A stretch of 40,416 nt of DNA from an uncultured Acetatifactor sp. (lineage in GTDB: Bacteria; Bacillota; Clostridia; Lachnospirales; Lachnospiraceae): assembly GCA_947631615.1 (NCBI GenBank), contig CANRLX010000018.1:1-40416 (forward strand). The letters run 5' to 3'. Positions 19,296 through 25,795 of the stretch are shown here, one piece after another; position 1 is the first letter of the stretch, and each line of letters opens with the position of its first letter. The notes beneath the pieces were generated by a model. That model was not told the DNA's origin. It saw only the letters and a list, made by a program, of their open reading frames with translations, and did not search any database. A program made the position numbers and the translations under genes.

Positions 19296-19871
19296 TCACC
19301 TGGTGTCACGCATGACGGCTTTGTTTTTGACCAGATAGTCGATCAGTGACACGACGGTGAGGATCAGGGCGATCCACATGACGAAATCGGTCAGAACGGC
19401 ATACCACGGAAACATATCCTGAAATCCGGCGATCATAAGGCAGACCATAATCATCTGAAAGGTGGTCTTGAATTTTCCCCAGTAGCTCGCCGCGATCACC
19501 ACGCCATTGTCGGAGGCGATCAGGCGAAATCCGCTGATGATAAATTCGCGGCTGATAATGACAATGACGACCCAGGCGGGAATACGCCCCATCTCTACCA
19601 GGCAGATCATCGCCGAGCTGACAAGCAGTTTGTCCGCCAGCGGGTCCATAAATTTGCCAAAATTCGTCACCAGGTTGTACTTTCTCGCGATCTTGCCGTC
19701 CAGAAGGTCCGTCAGACTGGCTGCGATAAAGATCGCCAGCGCGATCCATCCGGAAATCAGCGTATTTTCACCAAACCAGCCCGCGTTTCCCCCTAAGAGC
19801 AGGACAATAAAGGGCACAATCAAAATTACACGAAATATGGTTAATTTGTTCGGCAGATTCATTTTACTCAT
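19296..19871 (-). CDS. pgsA: CDP-diacylglycerol-glycerol-3-phosphate phosphatidyltransferase
   Basis: Makes phosphatidylglycerol phosphate from CDP-diacylglycerol (the CdsA product) and glycerol 3-phosphate in the membrane. From the ATG at 19871 (GGAG six bases upstream) the product has 191 residues. It has several membrane segments and the CDP-alcohol phosphotransferase motif DG-x2-AR-x8-G-x3-D-x3-D, seen as LLDGKIARKYNLVTNFGKFM then DPLADK. The frame remains open upstream, but that part overlaps a structured leader and lacks a better start. It lies between rimO and cinA, a common Firmicute order. Confidence 0.95.
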   Translation of the reverse strand: MSKMNLPNKLTIFRVILIVPFIVLLLGGNAGWFGENTLISGWIALAIFIAASLTDLLDGKIARKYNLVTNFGKFMDPLADKLLVSSAMICLVEMGRIPAWVVIVIISREFIISGFRLIASDNGVVIAASYWGKFKTTFQMIMVCLMIAGFQDMFPWYAVLTDFVMWIALILTVVSLIDYLVKNKAVMRDTR

Positions 19872-19884
19872 GATATTCTCCATT

Positions 19885-20015
19885 CCGGAGCGTTTCCGCG
19901 GCGGTGCGATAAGAAATCCGCATATCGGATTTCTCTTCTGCCATCCGGGCAACCTGTGACGCTCCGGCACAAATTGCCGTGTGAAACGATAAGCTGTCGG
20001 GCTTGTGGTTCACAC
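19885..20015 (-). promoter_or_regulatory. Structured region between rimO and pgsA
   Basis: Three inverted repeats are nested or adjacent. GTGTGAA/TTCACAC (19979-19985 with 20009-20015) overlaps the rimO stop. CCGGAGCG/CGCTCCGG (19885-19892 with 19960-19967) encloses a perfect 9-bp hairpin AGAAATCCG-CATAT-CGGATTTCT (19912-19934). The outer stem ends three bases from the pgsA Shine-Dalgarno. It may be an attenuator or an RNA processing site. Confidence 0.45.
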
Positions 20016-21332
20016 CAACTCTCCCATCAGATCATACTCGTTGGATCCGGTGACCAGAACTTTGGCGAAGTCGCCGGTCATCAGATTCGCCGACGTATTG
20101 ATAAAGAGATAGCCGTCCACATTCGGGGCGTCCCGATAGGTCCTCGCCACGTAGGTCTCCTCGTCGGCCACCTTCCCCTCCACCATGACGGTGAGCACAC
20201 GGCCCACCATATCCTCGGCGCGCTCGAAGGCAATGGCCTGCTGAAGCTCCATCAGCTCCTGCCTGCGCTCCTCCTTCACGGACTCCTCTATCTGGCCGTC
20301 CATTTCCGCCGCGGGAGTGCCCTCCTCCTGGGAGTAGGTAAACACGCCCAGCCGGTCAAACTCCATCTCGTTGACAAAGCGGTACAGCTTTTCGTGATCC
20401 TCCTGGGTCTCCCCGGGGAATCCGCTGATCAATGTGGTCCTCAGGCAGATGTCCGGTATCCGCTCCCGCAGTCTGCCGATTCCGGCCCGAAGCTCCTCCT
20501 CGTTCGTCCTGCGCCCCATCCGCTTTAACACCGGATCGGAGGCGTGCTGGATCGGAATATCCAGGTAATGGCACACCTTGGGTTCCGATGCGATCGCATC
20601 GATCAGCTCGTCGGTGATCTCCTCCGGATAACAGTACAGGATGCGGATCCACCGGATGCCGTTTATCTGCGCCAGCTCATGCAACAGCCTGGGAAGGCGT
20701 TTCTCCCCGTAGAGATCCGCCCCGTACAGGGTGGTCTCCTGGGCCACAAGGATCAGCTCCTTCACCCCCGCCTCGGCCAGCTCCTCTGCCTCCGCGAGAA
20801 GCTCCTCCATGGGAACGCTCCGGTATTTTCCCCGCACCCGGGGGATGATGCAGTAGGTGCAGCACTTGTCGCACCCCTCCGCGATCTTCAGATAGGCAAA
20901 GTGCCCTCCGGTCGTGACGATACGCTTTCCCCCGGCCAACGGCCTGGCATTGAGATCGTTATAATGGTTTTGCCCCCTGCCGGCGAGCACTTCCTCCACC
21001 GCCGACACGATGCTGTCGATCGCCGTAGTGCCCAGGACCGCATCCACCTCCGGGATCTCCCGCTGGATCTCCTCCTGATAGCGCTGTGCCAGACAGCCGG
21101 CGGCAATCAGCGCTTTGAGCTTTCCGGCGCTCCTTAGGTCCCCAAGCTGCAGCAGCGTATGGATGCTCTCTTCCTTGGCGTCGTTGATAAAGCAGCAGGT
21201 GTTTACCACCGCGATATCCGCCTCCGACTCGTCATCCGTAAACTCATATCCCCTGCCCTCCAGCAGGCCAAGCATCCTCTCGGAATCCACCAGATTCTTG
21301 TCGCATCCGAGAGACACAAACAGTATTTTCAT
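20010..21332 (-). CDS. rimO: Ribosomal protein uS12 methylthiotransferase RimO
   Basis: Radical-SAM enzyme that methylthiolates an aspartate of ribosomal protein S12. From the ATG at 21332 (GAGGAG upstream) the product has 440 residues. The N-terminal UPF0004 domain starts MKILFVSLGCDKNLVDSE and has Cys10, Cys46 and Cys80 as cluster ligands. The radical-SAM motif CDKCCTYC gives Cys154, Cys158 and Cys161. A C-terminal TRAM domain follows. The DKNLVDSE signature distinguishes RimO from MiaB and MtaB. Confidence 0.95.
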   Translation of the reverse strand: MKILFVSLGCDKNLVDSERMLGLLEGRGYEFTDDESEADIAVVNTCCFINDAKEESIHTLLQLGDLRSAGKLKALIAAGCLAQRYQEEIQREIPEVDAVLGTTAIDSIVSAVEEVLAGRGQNHYNDLNARPLAGGKRIVTTGGHFAYLKIAEGCDKCCTYCIIPRVRGKYRSVPMEELLAEAEELAEAGVKELILVAQETTLYGADLYGEKRLPRLLHELAQINGIRWIRILYCYPEEITDELIDAIASEPKVCHYLDIPIQHASDPVLKRMGRRTNEEELRAGIGRLRERIPDICLRTTLISGFPGETQEDHEKLYRFVNEMEFDRLGVFTYSQEEGTPAAEMDGQIEESVKEERRQELMELQQAIAFERAEDMVGRVLTVMVEGKVADEETYVARTYRDAPNVDGYLFINTSANLMTGDFAKVLVTGSNEYDLMGELV

Positions 21333-21353
21333 AAAACTCCTCTGACGCAAACA

Positions 21354-21380
21354 GTAGCTGGAGCCACACACGCCAGCTAC
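21354..21380 (-). promoter_or_regulatory. Hairpin between rpoZ and rimO
   Basis: A perfect 8-bp stem, GTAGCTGG/CCAGCTAC, with an 11-base loop lies in the rpoZ-rimO gap. It is followed on the minus strand only by TGTTTG, so it is at best a leaky terminator or a processing signal. Confidence 0.4.
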
Positions 21381-21388
21381 TTCTTTGC

Positions 21389-21631
21389 CTATTCTTCTTC
21401 CTCGCTGTCATTCAGGATCTTGATCTTTCCCTCATCCAGCTCCTCAACGGCAATGGAAAGCGGCTTTCCCTCCTTCACATCCACCAGGGGCTCATCGCCC
21501 GCGATGATCTGACGGGCCCGCTTGGCAGTGGCCATCACAATGGAATACCGGCTGGTAACCACAGGGGAATCCCCCTCCTCCACCTCACTGTTTACTACCT
21601 TCATCAAGTCACTGTAGGACGGATGTAACAT
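21389..21631 (-). CDS. rpoZ: RNA polymerase omega subunit
   Basis: Small subunit that helps assemble RNA polymerase. The 80-residue product has LHPSYSDLM, RYSIVMATAKRARQIIAG and KPLSIAVEELDEGKIKIL, all typical of RpoZ, and ends in an acidic tail. AAAGGAG stands ten bases before the ATG. It follows gmk as in most Firmicutes. Confidence 0.94.
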   Translation of the reverse strand: MLHPSYSDLMKVVNSEVEEGDSPVVTSRYSIVMATAKRARQIIAGDEPLVDVKEGKPLSIAVEELDEGKIKILNDSEEEE

Positions 21632-21663
21632 ACTTTTTTGCTCCTTTCACGTATTCCTTTCCC

Positions 21664-21688
21664 ATTAGGCGTCCGCGAGGCGCCTAAT
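21664..21688 (-). promoter_or_regulatory. Hairpin overlapping the gmk stop codon
   Basis: A perfect 8-bp stem, ATTAGGCG/CGCCTAAT, with a nine-base loop includes the TAG stop of gmk and lies about 30 bases upstream of rpoZ. No T-run follows, so it is more likely an RNA stability or processing element than a terminator. Confidence 0.4.
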
Positions 21689-22319
21689 TTCCCTCATTCC
21701 CTAATTCCTTTAATTCTTCCCGGATCCTTCTGATAAACGCACCGCTTCTTACCGGAGCCCTTCGGGCCGCGTTCACAAGCTGGTGAATCTCCGCCACACA
21801 GGCGTCCAGATCATCGTTTACCACAACGTAATCATAGGCTTCTATGCCGTTTGATTCCACGACCGCGCGCGCAAGGCGCTTGGCGATCACCTCCTGCGAC
21901 TCCGTGCCTCTGCCCAGAAGCCGCCGCTTCAGCTCTACGGCGCTGGGAGGTGTCACAAAGAGAAGCAGGCTCTCCGGAAATTGCTGCTTGACCTTTAAAG
22001 CCCCCTGGATCTCGATCTCCAGGATAACATCCTTTCCGGCGTTTAACTGCTCCTCCACGTAATCCTTCGGGGTCCCGTAATAATTGTCGCAGTAGCAGGC
22101 GTACTCGATAAATCCGTCCTCGCGGATCTTTTTCTCAAACTGCTCCCTGTCCGCAAAAAAGTACTCCACGCCGTCGCGCTCACCCTCCCTGGGGCTCCTG
22201 GTCGTCATGGAGACGGACAGGGCATAGCTGTCATAGGAGCTGAGCAGCCGCTTCACCAACGTCCCCTTTCCGGCTCCGGAAAAACCGGAGATCACAATGA
22301 GTATTCCTTTATCTGCCAT
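21684..22319 (-). CDS. gmk: Guanylate kinase
   Basis: Phosphorylates GMP to GDP. The 211-residue product has the P-loop SGFSGAGKGT and the GMP-binding block SMTTRSPREGERDGVEYFF, followed by the family helix segments. The ATG at 22319 gives the usual MADKGILIVISG start; its ribosome site is weak and a GTG five codons upstream is an alternative. It sits between remA and rpoZ in the conserved yicC-remA-gmk-rpoZ block. Confidence 0.95.
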   Translation of the reverse strand: MADKGILIVISGFSGAGKGTLVKRLLSSYDSYALSVSMTTRSPREGERDGVEYFFADREQFEKKIREDGFIEYACYCDNYYGTPKDYVEEQLNAGKDVILEIEIQGALKVKQQFPESLLLFVTPPSAVELKRRLLGRGTESQEVIAKRLARAVVESNGIEAYDYVVVNDDLDACVAEIHQLVNAARRAPVRSGAFIRRIREELKELGNEGN

Positions 22320-22355
22320 TGTATCGCAACACACCCTTCCGTTTCTCTAAGCTTG

Positions 22356-22658
22356 TCATTTATCACTGCTCTGCTGGGCCGCCGAAGCCGCGTCCTCCTC
22401 CGACTCCGAAAAGCTCCCCCAGGCTCCCTGTGCCCGACCGGCGATCGTCTCGGGCAGAAGCGCCGACAACACGATCCTGCCGTTCTCCATCACAAGCACG
22501 GACTTCGTCTTGCGCCCCTGTGTCGCGTCGATCGCCAGCCCCTCCTCCTTCGCGCTCTGTACCATTCTCTTGACCGGAGCGGAATCGGGGCTCACGATAG
22601 CGACGAGCTTTGCCGTGTTCACAATATTCCCGAAGCCCACATGTATCAGACTGTTCAT
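22356..22658 (-). CDS. remA: Extracellular matrix/biofilm regulator RemA (DUF370)
   Basis: RemA is a DNA-binding protein that in Bacillus activates matrix and osmoprotection genes. The product begins MNSLIHVGFGNIVNTAKLVA and contains IVSPDSAPVKRMV and DATQGRKTKSVLVMENGRIV, the hallmarks of the family. It has 100 residues, slightly longer than the usual 85-90 because of an acidic C-terminal tail. It lies 17 bases after yicC with GGAAGG upstream. Confidence 0.92.
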   Translation of the reverse strand: MNSLIHVGFGNIVNTAKLVAIVSPDSAPVKRMVQSAKEEGLAIDATQGRKTKSVLVMENGRIVLSALLPETIAGRAQGAWGSFSESEEDAASAAQQSSDK

Positions 22659-22675
22659 AGCACCTTCCCCGACAG

Positions 22676-23554
22676 CTATTCAATGTTCTGAATCTGTTCT
22701 CTCACCTTTTCAATCTCTGTCTTGAGCTCGATACCGCAGTTGGAAACCTGAAGATCGTTGGATTTGGACAGGATCGTGTTGGCCTCCCGGTTCATCTCCT
22801 GCGCCAGAAAGTCCAGCTTTCTGCCGATACTTCCGCCCTGGATCAAAGTATTTTTCATCGTGTCAATGTGGCTGTGCAGCCTCACCAGCTCCTCATCCAC
22901 ACAGACCTTATCCGCAAAGACCGTGACCTCCGTCAGAAGCCTTCCCTCGTCCACGGCCGCGTCCTCCAGAAGCTCCCGCACTCTCTCCTCCAGGCGCTTG
23001 CGGTATTCCGCCACAATCTGGGGGGAGCGCTCCTCGATAAATCCCACCAGCTTTAGCATACCGTCCAGTTTTTCTATGAGATCGTCCCTAAGATGCTCTC
23101 CTTCCGCGATACGCGTCTCCACAAACATCTTCGCCGCGCCGTCAATGGCCGTCCGGAGCTCCTTCCAGATCTCCTCCTCGTCCTCCGCCTGTTCCTCCAT
23201 GGTCAAAACATCCGGATATTTGGACAGAGTGGACACCCTCACATCGTCGTCCAGCCCAAATTCCTCCGCCATCTGCCGCAGATATTTCAGATACTCCTCC
23301 GCCAGCGTCCTGTTGTAACGGACACTGGAGACGCTCTCTCCAAAATCCTCATAGCTGATAAAGACGTCCACCTTGCCCCGGGAAATGTAATTCTTCAGTT
23401 CCCCCCGTATGGAGGACTCAAAATAATTCAGCTTCTTCGGCATCTTGATCGTGACATCCAAATAACGATGATTGACCGACTTGATCTCCACCGTGAATTT
23501 TCGATTGTTCTCGGCGACCTCGCTCCTGCCGAATCCGGTCATGCTCTTTATCAT
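22676..23554 (-). CDS. yicC: YicC-family endoribonuclease
   Basis: The YicC family are stress-linked endoribonucleases. The 292-residue product has the N-terminal signature MIKSMTGFGRSE, VEIKSVNHRYLD and, near the C-terminus, REANTILSKSNDLQVS with the E/K-rich terminal helix. GGAG lies five bases before the ATG. It is the first gene of the seven-gene minus-strand cluster that runs to cinA. Confidence 0.93.
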   Translation of the reverse strand: MIKSMTGFGRSEVAENNRKFTVEIKSVNHRYLDVTIKMPKKLNYFESSIRGELKNYISRGKVDVFISYEDFGESVSSVRYNRTLAEEYLKYLRQMAEEFGLDDDVRVSTLSKYPDVLTMEEQAEDEEEIWKELRTAIDGAAKMFVETRIAEGEHLRDDLIEKLDGMLKLVGFIEERSPQIVAEYRKRLEERVRELLEDAAVDEGRLLTEVTVFADKVCVDEELVRLHSHIDTMKNTLIQGGSIGRKLDFLAQEMNREANTILSKSNDLQVSNCGIELKTEIEKVREQIQNIE

Positions 23555-23609
23555 AGGTTCTCCATTCCGGCGGACACAAGCCTGACGGCTCCGCCGTATA
23601 TTCTTCTAT

Positions 23610-23638
23610 ATTATAGAGTAACTTCGCGGCAGAGTCAA
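23610..23638 (-). promoter_or_regulatory. Promoter of the yicC-remA-gmk-rpoZ-rimO-pgsA-cinA cluster
   Basis: TTGACT and TATAAT are 17 bases apart on the minus strand; the start would be near 23603, giving a leader of about 50 bases. Confidence 0.82.
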
Positions 23639-23696
23639 GAGTCAGGTTGGCTTAACCGACTTTAGAAGGCCTACGGCTATTTGGGCAAAAAAAGAA

Positions 23697-23725
23697 TTGA
23701 CGCATGGGACGGGAAATGGTAAGAT
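23697..23725 (+). promoter_or_regulatory. Promoter of the putative antitoxin RNA
   Basis: TTGACG and TAAGAT are separated by exactly 17 bases on the plus strand, facing the small hydrophobic peptide gene. No open reading frame of any size follows before the terminator, so the product should be a non-coding RNA. Confidence 0.75.
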
Positions 23726-23732
23726 AATAAAG

Positions 23733-23820
23733 AAAGGTGTTGCCGTGCAGCAACGGTACGCCTTGGTTATTGGTTACTCAAAAAAGCAACCTATTCCTTG
23801 GGCGGGCGGTTGCTTTTTTG
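23733..23820 (+). ncRNA. Putative antisense RNA antitoxin (about 90 nt)
   Basis: Bounded by a good promoter and an intrinsic terminator. The 5' end has GGTGTTGCC and a hairpin GTTGC-CGTGCA-GCAAC (23739-23754). The 3' 40 bases are perfectly complementary to the 3' end of the convergent toxin message through the shared terminator. A second, imperfect complementarity joins the 5' ends: CCGT-GCA-GCAAC here against GTTGC-CCAA-ACGG in the toxin leader. This is the two-site arrangement known for RNA II of the pAD1 par locus. Identity as an RNA gene is inferred from these signals only. Confidence 0.6.
23780..23819. terminator. Shared two-way terminator of the toxin and antisense RNA
   Basis: A perfect 12-bp stem, AAAAAAGCAACC / GGTTGCTTTTTT, with a 16-base loop. 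The A and T arms terminate transcripts from both sides. The TAG stop codon of the small peptide gene (23791-23793) begins at the last base of the stem and runs into the loop. Confidence 0.88.
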
Positions 23821-23949
23821 ATGTTTATGAGTAGAATCCTTTTGAGCAGGATCCTTTTCAGCGGACGACCGCATGATATCGATCACTGTAACGATAATAC
23901 TAATTACCGTCACTACGATACCTGCCACATCCAACAACACTCCTGGCAT
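23791..23949 (-). CDS. Small hydrophobic peptide, candidate type I toxin
   Basis: A 52-residue peptide with a short start (MPGVLLDVAG), one strongly hydrophobic helix of about 20 residues (IVVTVISIIVTVIDIM) and a charged, Lys-rich tail ending HKHQKSNRPPKE. This is the layout of membrane-damaging type I toxins of the Fst/TxpA/holin-like kind, though I do not recognise a specific family. It has its own promoter, a leader with a ribosome site in a hairpin, and a convergent antisense RNA over its 3' end. The frame is open upstream to 24060, but that would place the start at the transcript end. The ATG at 23949 is one base after the stop of an eight-codon leader frame, which suggests coupled translation. 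Confidence 0.6.
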   Translation of the reverse strand: MPGVLLDVAGIVVTVISIIVTVIDIMRSSAEKDPAQKDSTHKHQKSNRPPKE

Positions 23950-23950
23950 C

Positions 23951-23977
23951 TTATGTACCTTTCCCTTTATTTTCCAT
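23951..23977 (-). CDS. Eight-codon leader frame coupled to the toxin start
   Basis: ATG to TAA encodes MENKGKGT. It owns the only strong Shine-Dalgarno of the message (GGGAGG, 23987-23992, nine bases upstream). Its stop is followed by one base and then the toxin ATG (TAAGATG). This resembles the mok frame that controls hok translation. An alternative is that the same ribosome site serves the toxin directly at low efficiency. Confidence 0.4.
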   Translation of the reverse strand: MENKGKGT

Positions 23978-23987
23978 TTGATACCAC

Positions 23988-24005
23988 CTCCCAGGGTACT
24001 GGAAG
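23988..24005 (-). promoter_or_regulatory. Hairpin sequestering the toxin ribosome binding site
   Basis: In the toxin message CUUCCAG pairs with CUGGGAG (seven pairs, one G-U) across a UACC loop. The 3' arm includes GGGAG of the Shine-Dalgarno. A second hairpin, CAAAATG-ATTA-CATTTTG, lies just upstream at about 24011-24028. Sequestered ribosome sites are typical of type I toxin messages. Confidence 0.55.
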
Positions 24006-24068
24006 CTCTCAAAATGTAATCATTTTGGCGAAAGGCGAACCGCCACCGTTTGGGCAACACCCATATTC

Positions 24069-24097
24069 AGCATAACAGATACTATAATATTTGGCAA
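24069..24097 (-). promoter_or_regulatory. Promoter of the toxin message
   Basis: TTGCCA and TATGCT are separated by exactly 17 bases on the minus strand. The start near 24062 gives a 5' end reading GGTGTTGCC, the same nine bases found at the start of the convergent antisense RNA. Confidence 0.75.
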
Positions 24098-24125
24098 TAC
24101 TTTTATACGCAAAATAGCATTTATT

Positions 24126-25694
24126 TTATCTATAATTCATTTTAACGCAGATCTGCTTCCGGCAGAGGCCGCAGTATGGAAATAAGCTCCTCATCATCCT
24201 AACCTTACGCTGCGGGAATGGCCTCTGCTGATCTCCTTCCAAATTCCGGAGTGATAACGCAGTGCCATCAGGAGAGTCCTCATGCACTGATCCGCCACCA
24301 GCGCGATCCATGCCCCCCCAAAGTCCCAATCCAAAGAACCGGATCAGCGCGATGCACAGAAGCGAACGCACCCCGAGGACCGTGACCGCCATCACCACTG
24401 CCGCAAAGCGCGTGTCTCCGGCTCCCCGAAGCCCTCCGGCCACAATGAACTGATCCGCCTGGAAGGGCTGGCTGGCCGCCAGAAGGATCAGGATGGGCGC
24501 TCCCATGGAAATGACTTCCTCGGAATCCTTAAAGAGCCCGATCAACTGCTCGTTAAAACAGATCATCAGCGCCATCAGCACAAAGGACACCGCGATTCCA
24601 AGATTCCTGGTCACCCGCATGTACACGGCGGACATATCGTACCGCAGCTTGCCGATGGACTGGCCCATAAGCGTAGTGGCCGCATTGGAAAACGCCTGGC
24701 CCACCATAAAGCTCATAGCCTGGATGCTCATGCAGACCTGGTGGGTGGCATACACCGTGTCTCCAAGTCCGGTGACCTGTCTGGTGTAGATGATGATGCC
24801 GGTCCGCATAAAGAGCTGCTCCAGCATGGACGGCATACCGATGCCGACGACACGTCCCATCAGCTCTCGGTCAAAGGTAAATTTCTCCCGAAAATCCAGA
24901 TACACATAGTGCTTCTTCCGAAGGGCGACCGTCAGTGCGATGAAAAAGGCGATGGTCTGCCCGATAATGGTAGCCAGAGACGCGCCGGCCACTCCCAGCT
25001 TGGGGAATCCGAAGTGTCCGTAGATCATCAGATAGTTGAACCCCAGATTGATCACATTCGCGATCGTGTTGTACACCATGGGCGTGCGGGTGTCCCCGAT
25101 CCCCCGAAGCGCGGCTGTCACAGTAAAACCAAGGCACAGCGGTATAAATCCGTAGAGCTGGATATTCAGATAGGTGATGCCCAATTCCAGCGTCTCCCCG
25201 CTGATCCCCTCCCCTCCCATAAAGCGGATCAACTGGCCGCTAAGCAGCAGCCCCACCGCCATAAACAGGGCGGAGATCATAAGATTTAAGAGCATAGCGT
25301 GCTTGAACACCAGATTGGCCTTCTCTCGGTCCTGCTGTCCCCGAAAACGGGCGATCATAGCCGTGGCTCCCACATTCAGCGCCTGCACCATGGTCATCAA
25401 AAGGAATTTGGGCTGGGCCGCCAGACCCACCGCCGCCAGCGCCGTGATCCCCTCCTGCCCCGGCAGATGCCCTACCATGACCTGATCCGCCATACTGGTC
25501 AGCTGGGTAAGCACAAGCTCCACCAGGCTGGGCCAGGCGATCAGCGCCACGTCCCGATACAACTGCTTTTGGGTGATGCCACCCGGTATCTGTATCCTGC
25601 CGACCTTTCCGGTGTTCTCCGGCGCGTCCGGCGCGCCGTAATCCAGATCGTCCAGAGCGGTGCGCACTGTCCGAAGCGTTCCTTCCCTCTCCAT
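24126..25694 (-). CDS. MATE family efflux transporter with C-terminal frameshift
   Basis: Multidrug/toxin extrusion exporter of the MATE superfamily, probably driven by Na+ or H+. About 460 residues are normal, with a 12-helix pattern and family segments such as MADQVMVGHLPGQEGITALA and FRGQQDREKANLVF. The final helix is then lost: after GLGLWG the frame reads GMDRAGGGSVHED and continues to a stop at 24126. Removing one G from the seven-G run at 24313-24319 restores AWIALVADQCMRTLLMALRY and a stop at 24194, the expected MATE C-terminus. This is a recent mutation, a phase-variable tract or a sequencing error. AAGGAAGG precedes the ATG. Confidence 0.88.
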   Translation of the reverse strand: MEREGTLRTVRTALDDLDYGAPDAPENTGKVGRIQIPGGITQKQLYRDVALIAWPSLVELVLTQLTSMADQVMVGHLPGQEGITALAAVGLAAQPKFLLMTMVQALNVGATAMIARFRGQQDREKANLVFKHAMLLNLMISALFMAVGLLLSGQLIRFMGGEGISGETLELGITYLNIQLYGFIPLCLGFTVTAALRGIGDTRTPMVYNTIANVINLGFNYLMIYGHFGFPKLGVAGASLATIIGQTIAFFIALTVALRKKHYVYLDFREKFTFDRELMGRVVGIGMPSMLEQLFMRTGIIIYTRQVTGLGDTVYATHQVCMSIQAMSFMVGQAFSNAATTLMGQSIGKLRYDMSAVYMRVTRNLGIAVSFVLMALMICFNEQLIGLFKDSEEVISMGAPILILLAASQPFQADQFIVAGGLRGAGDTRFAAVVMAVTVLGVRSLLCIALIRFFGLGLWGGMDRAGGGSVHEDSPDGTALSLRNLEGDQQRPFPQRKVRMMRSLFPYCGLCRKQICVKMNYR

Positions 25695-25734
25695 GCTCTG
25701 CCTTCCTTTCCTTCTCTTCCCCCTATCTTACTTC

Positions 25735-25763
25735 ATTATAATTCATACTTGGGGCAAAGACAA
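25735..25763 (-). promoter_or_regulatory. Promoter of the MATE gene
   Basis: TTGTCT and TATAAT are 17 bases apart on the minus strand, about 40 bases upstream of the MATE start codon. Confidence 0.65.
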
Positions 25764-25795
25764 GAAAAAGGCGAGGCGTTGATGCCAAACCTCCC

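Noticed and set aside
25764..25795. Terminator after the lipoprotein gene
   Set aside because: Only a 4-pair GAGG/CCTC stem precedes a short T-run; too weak to call.
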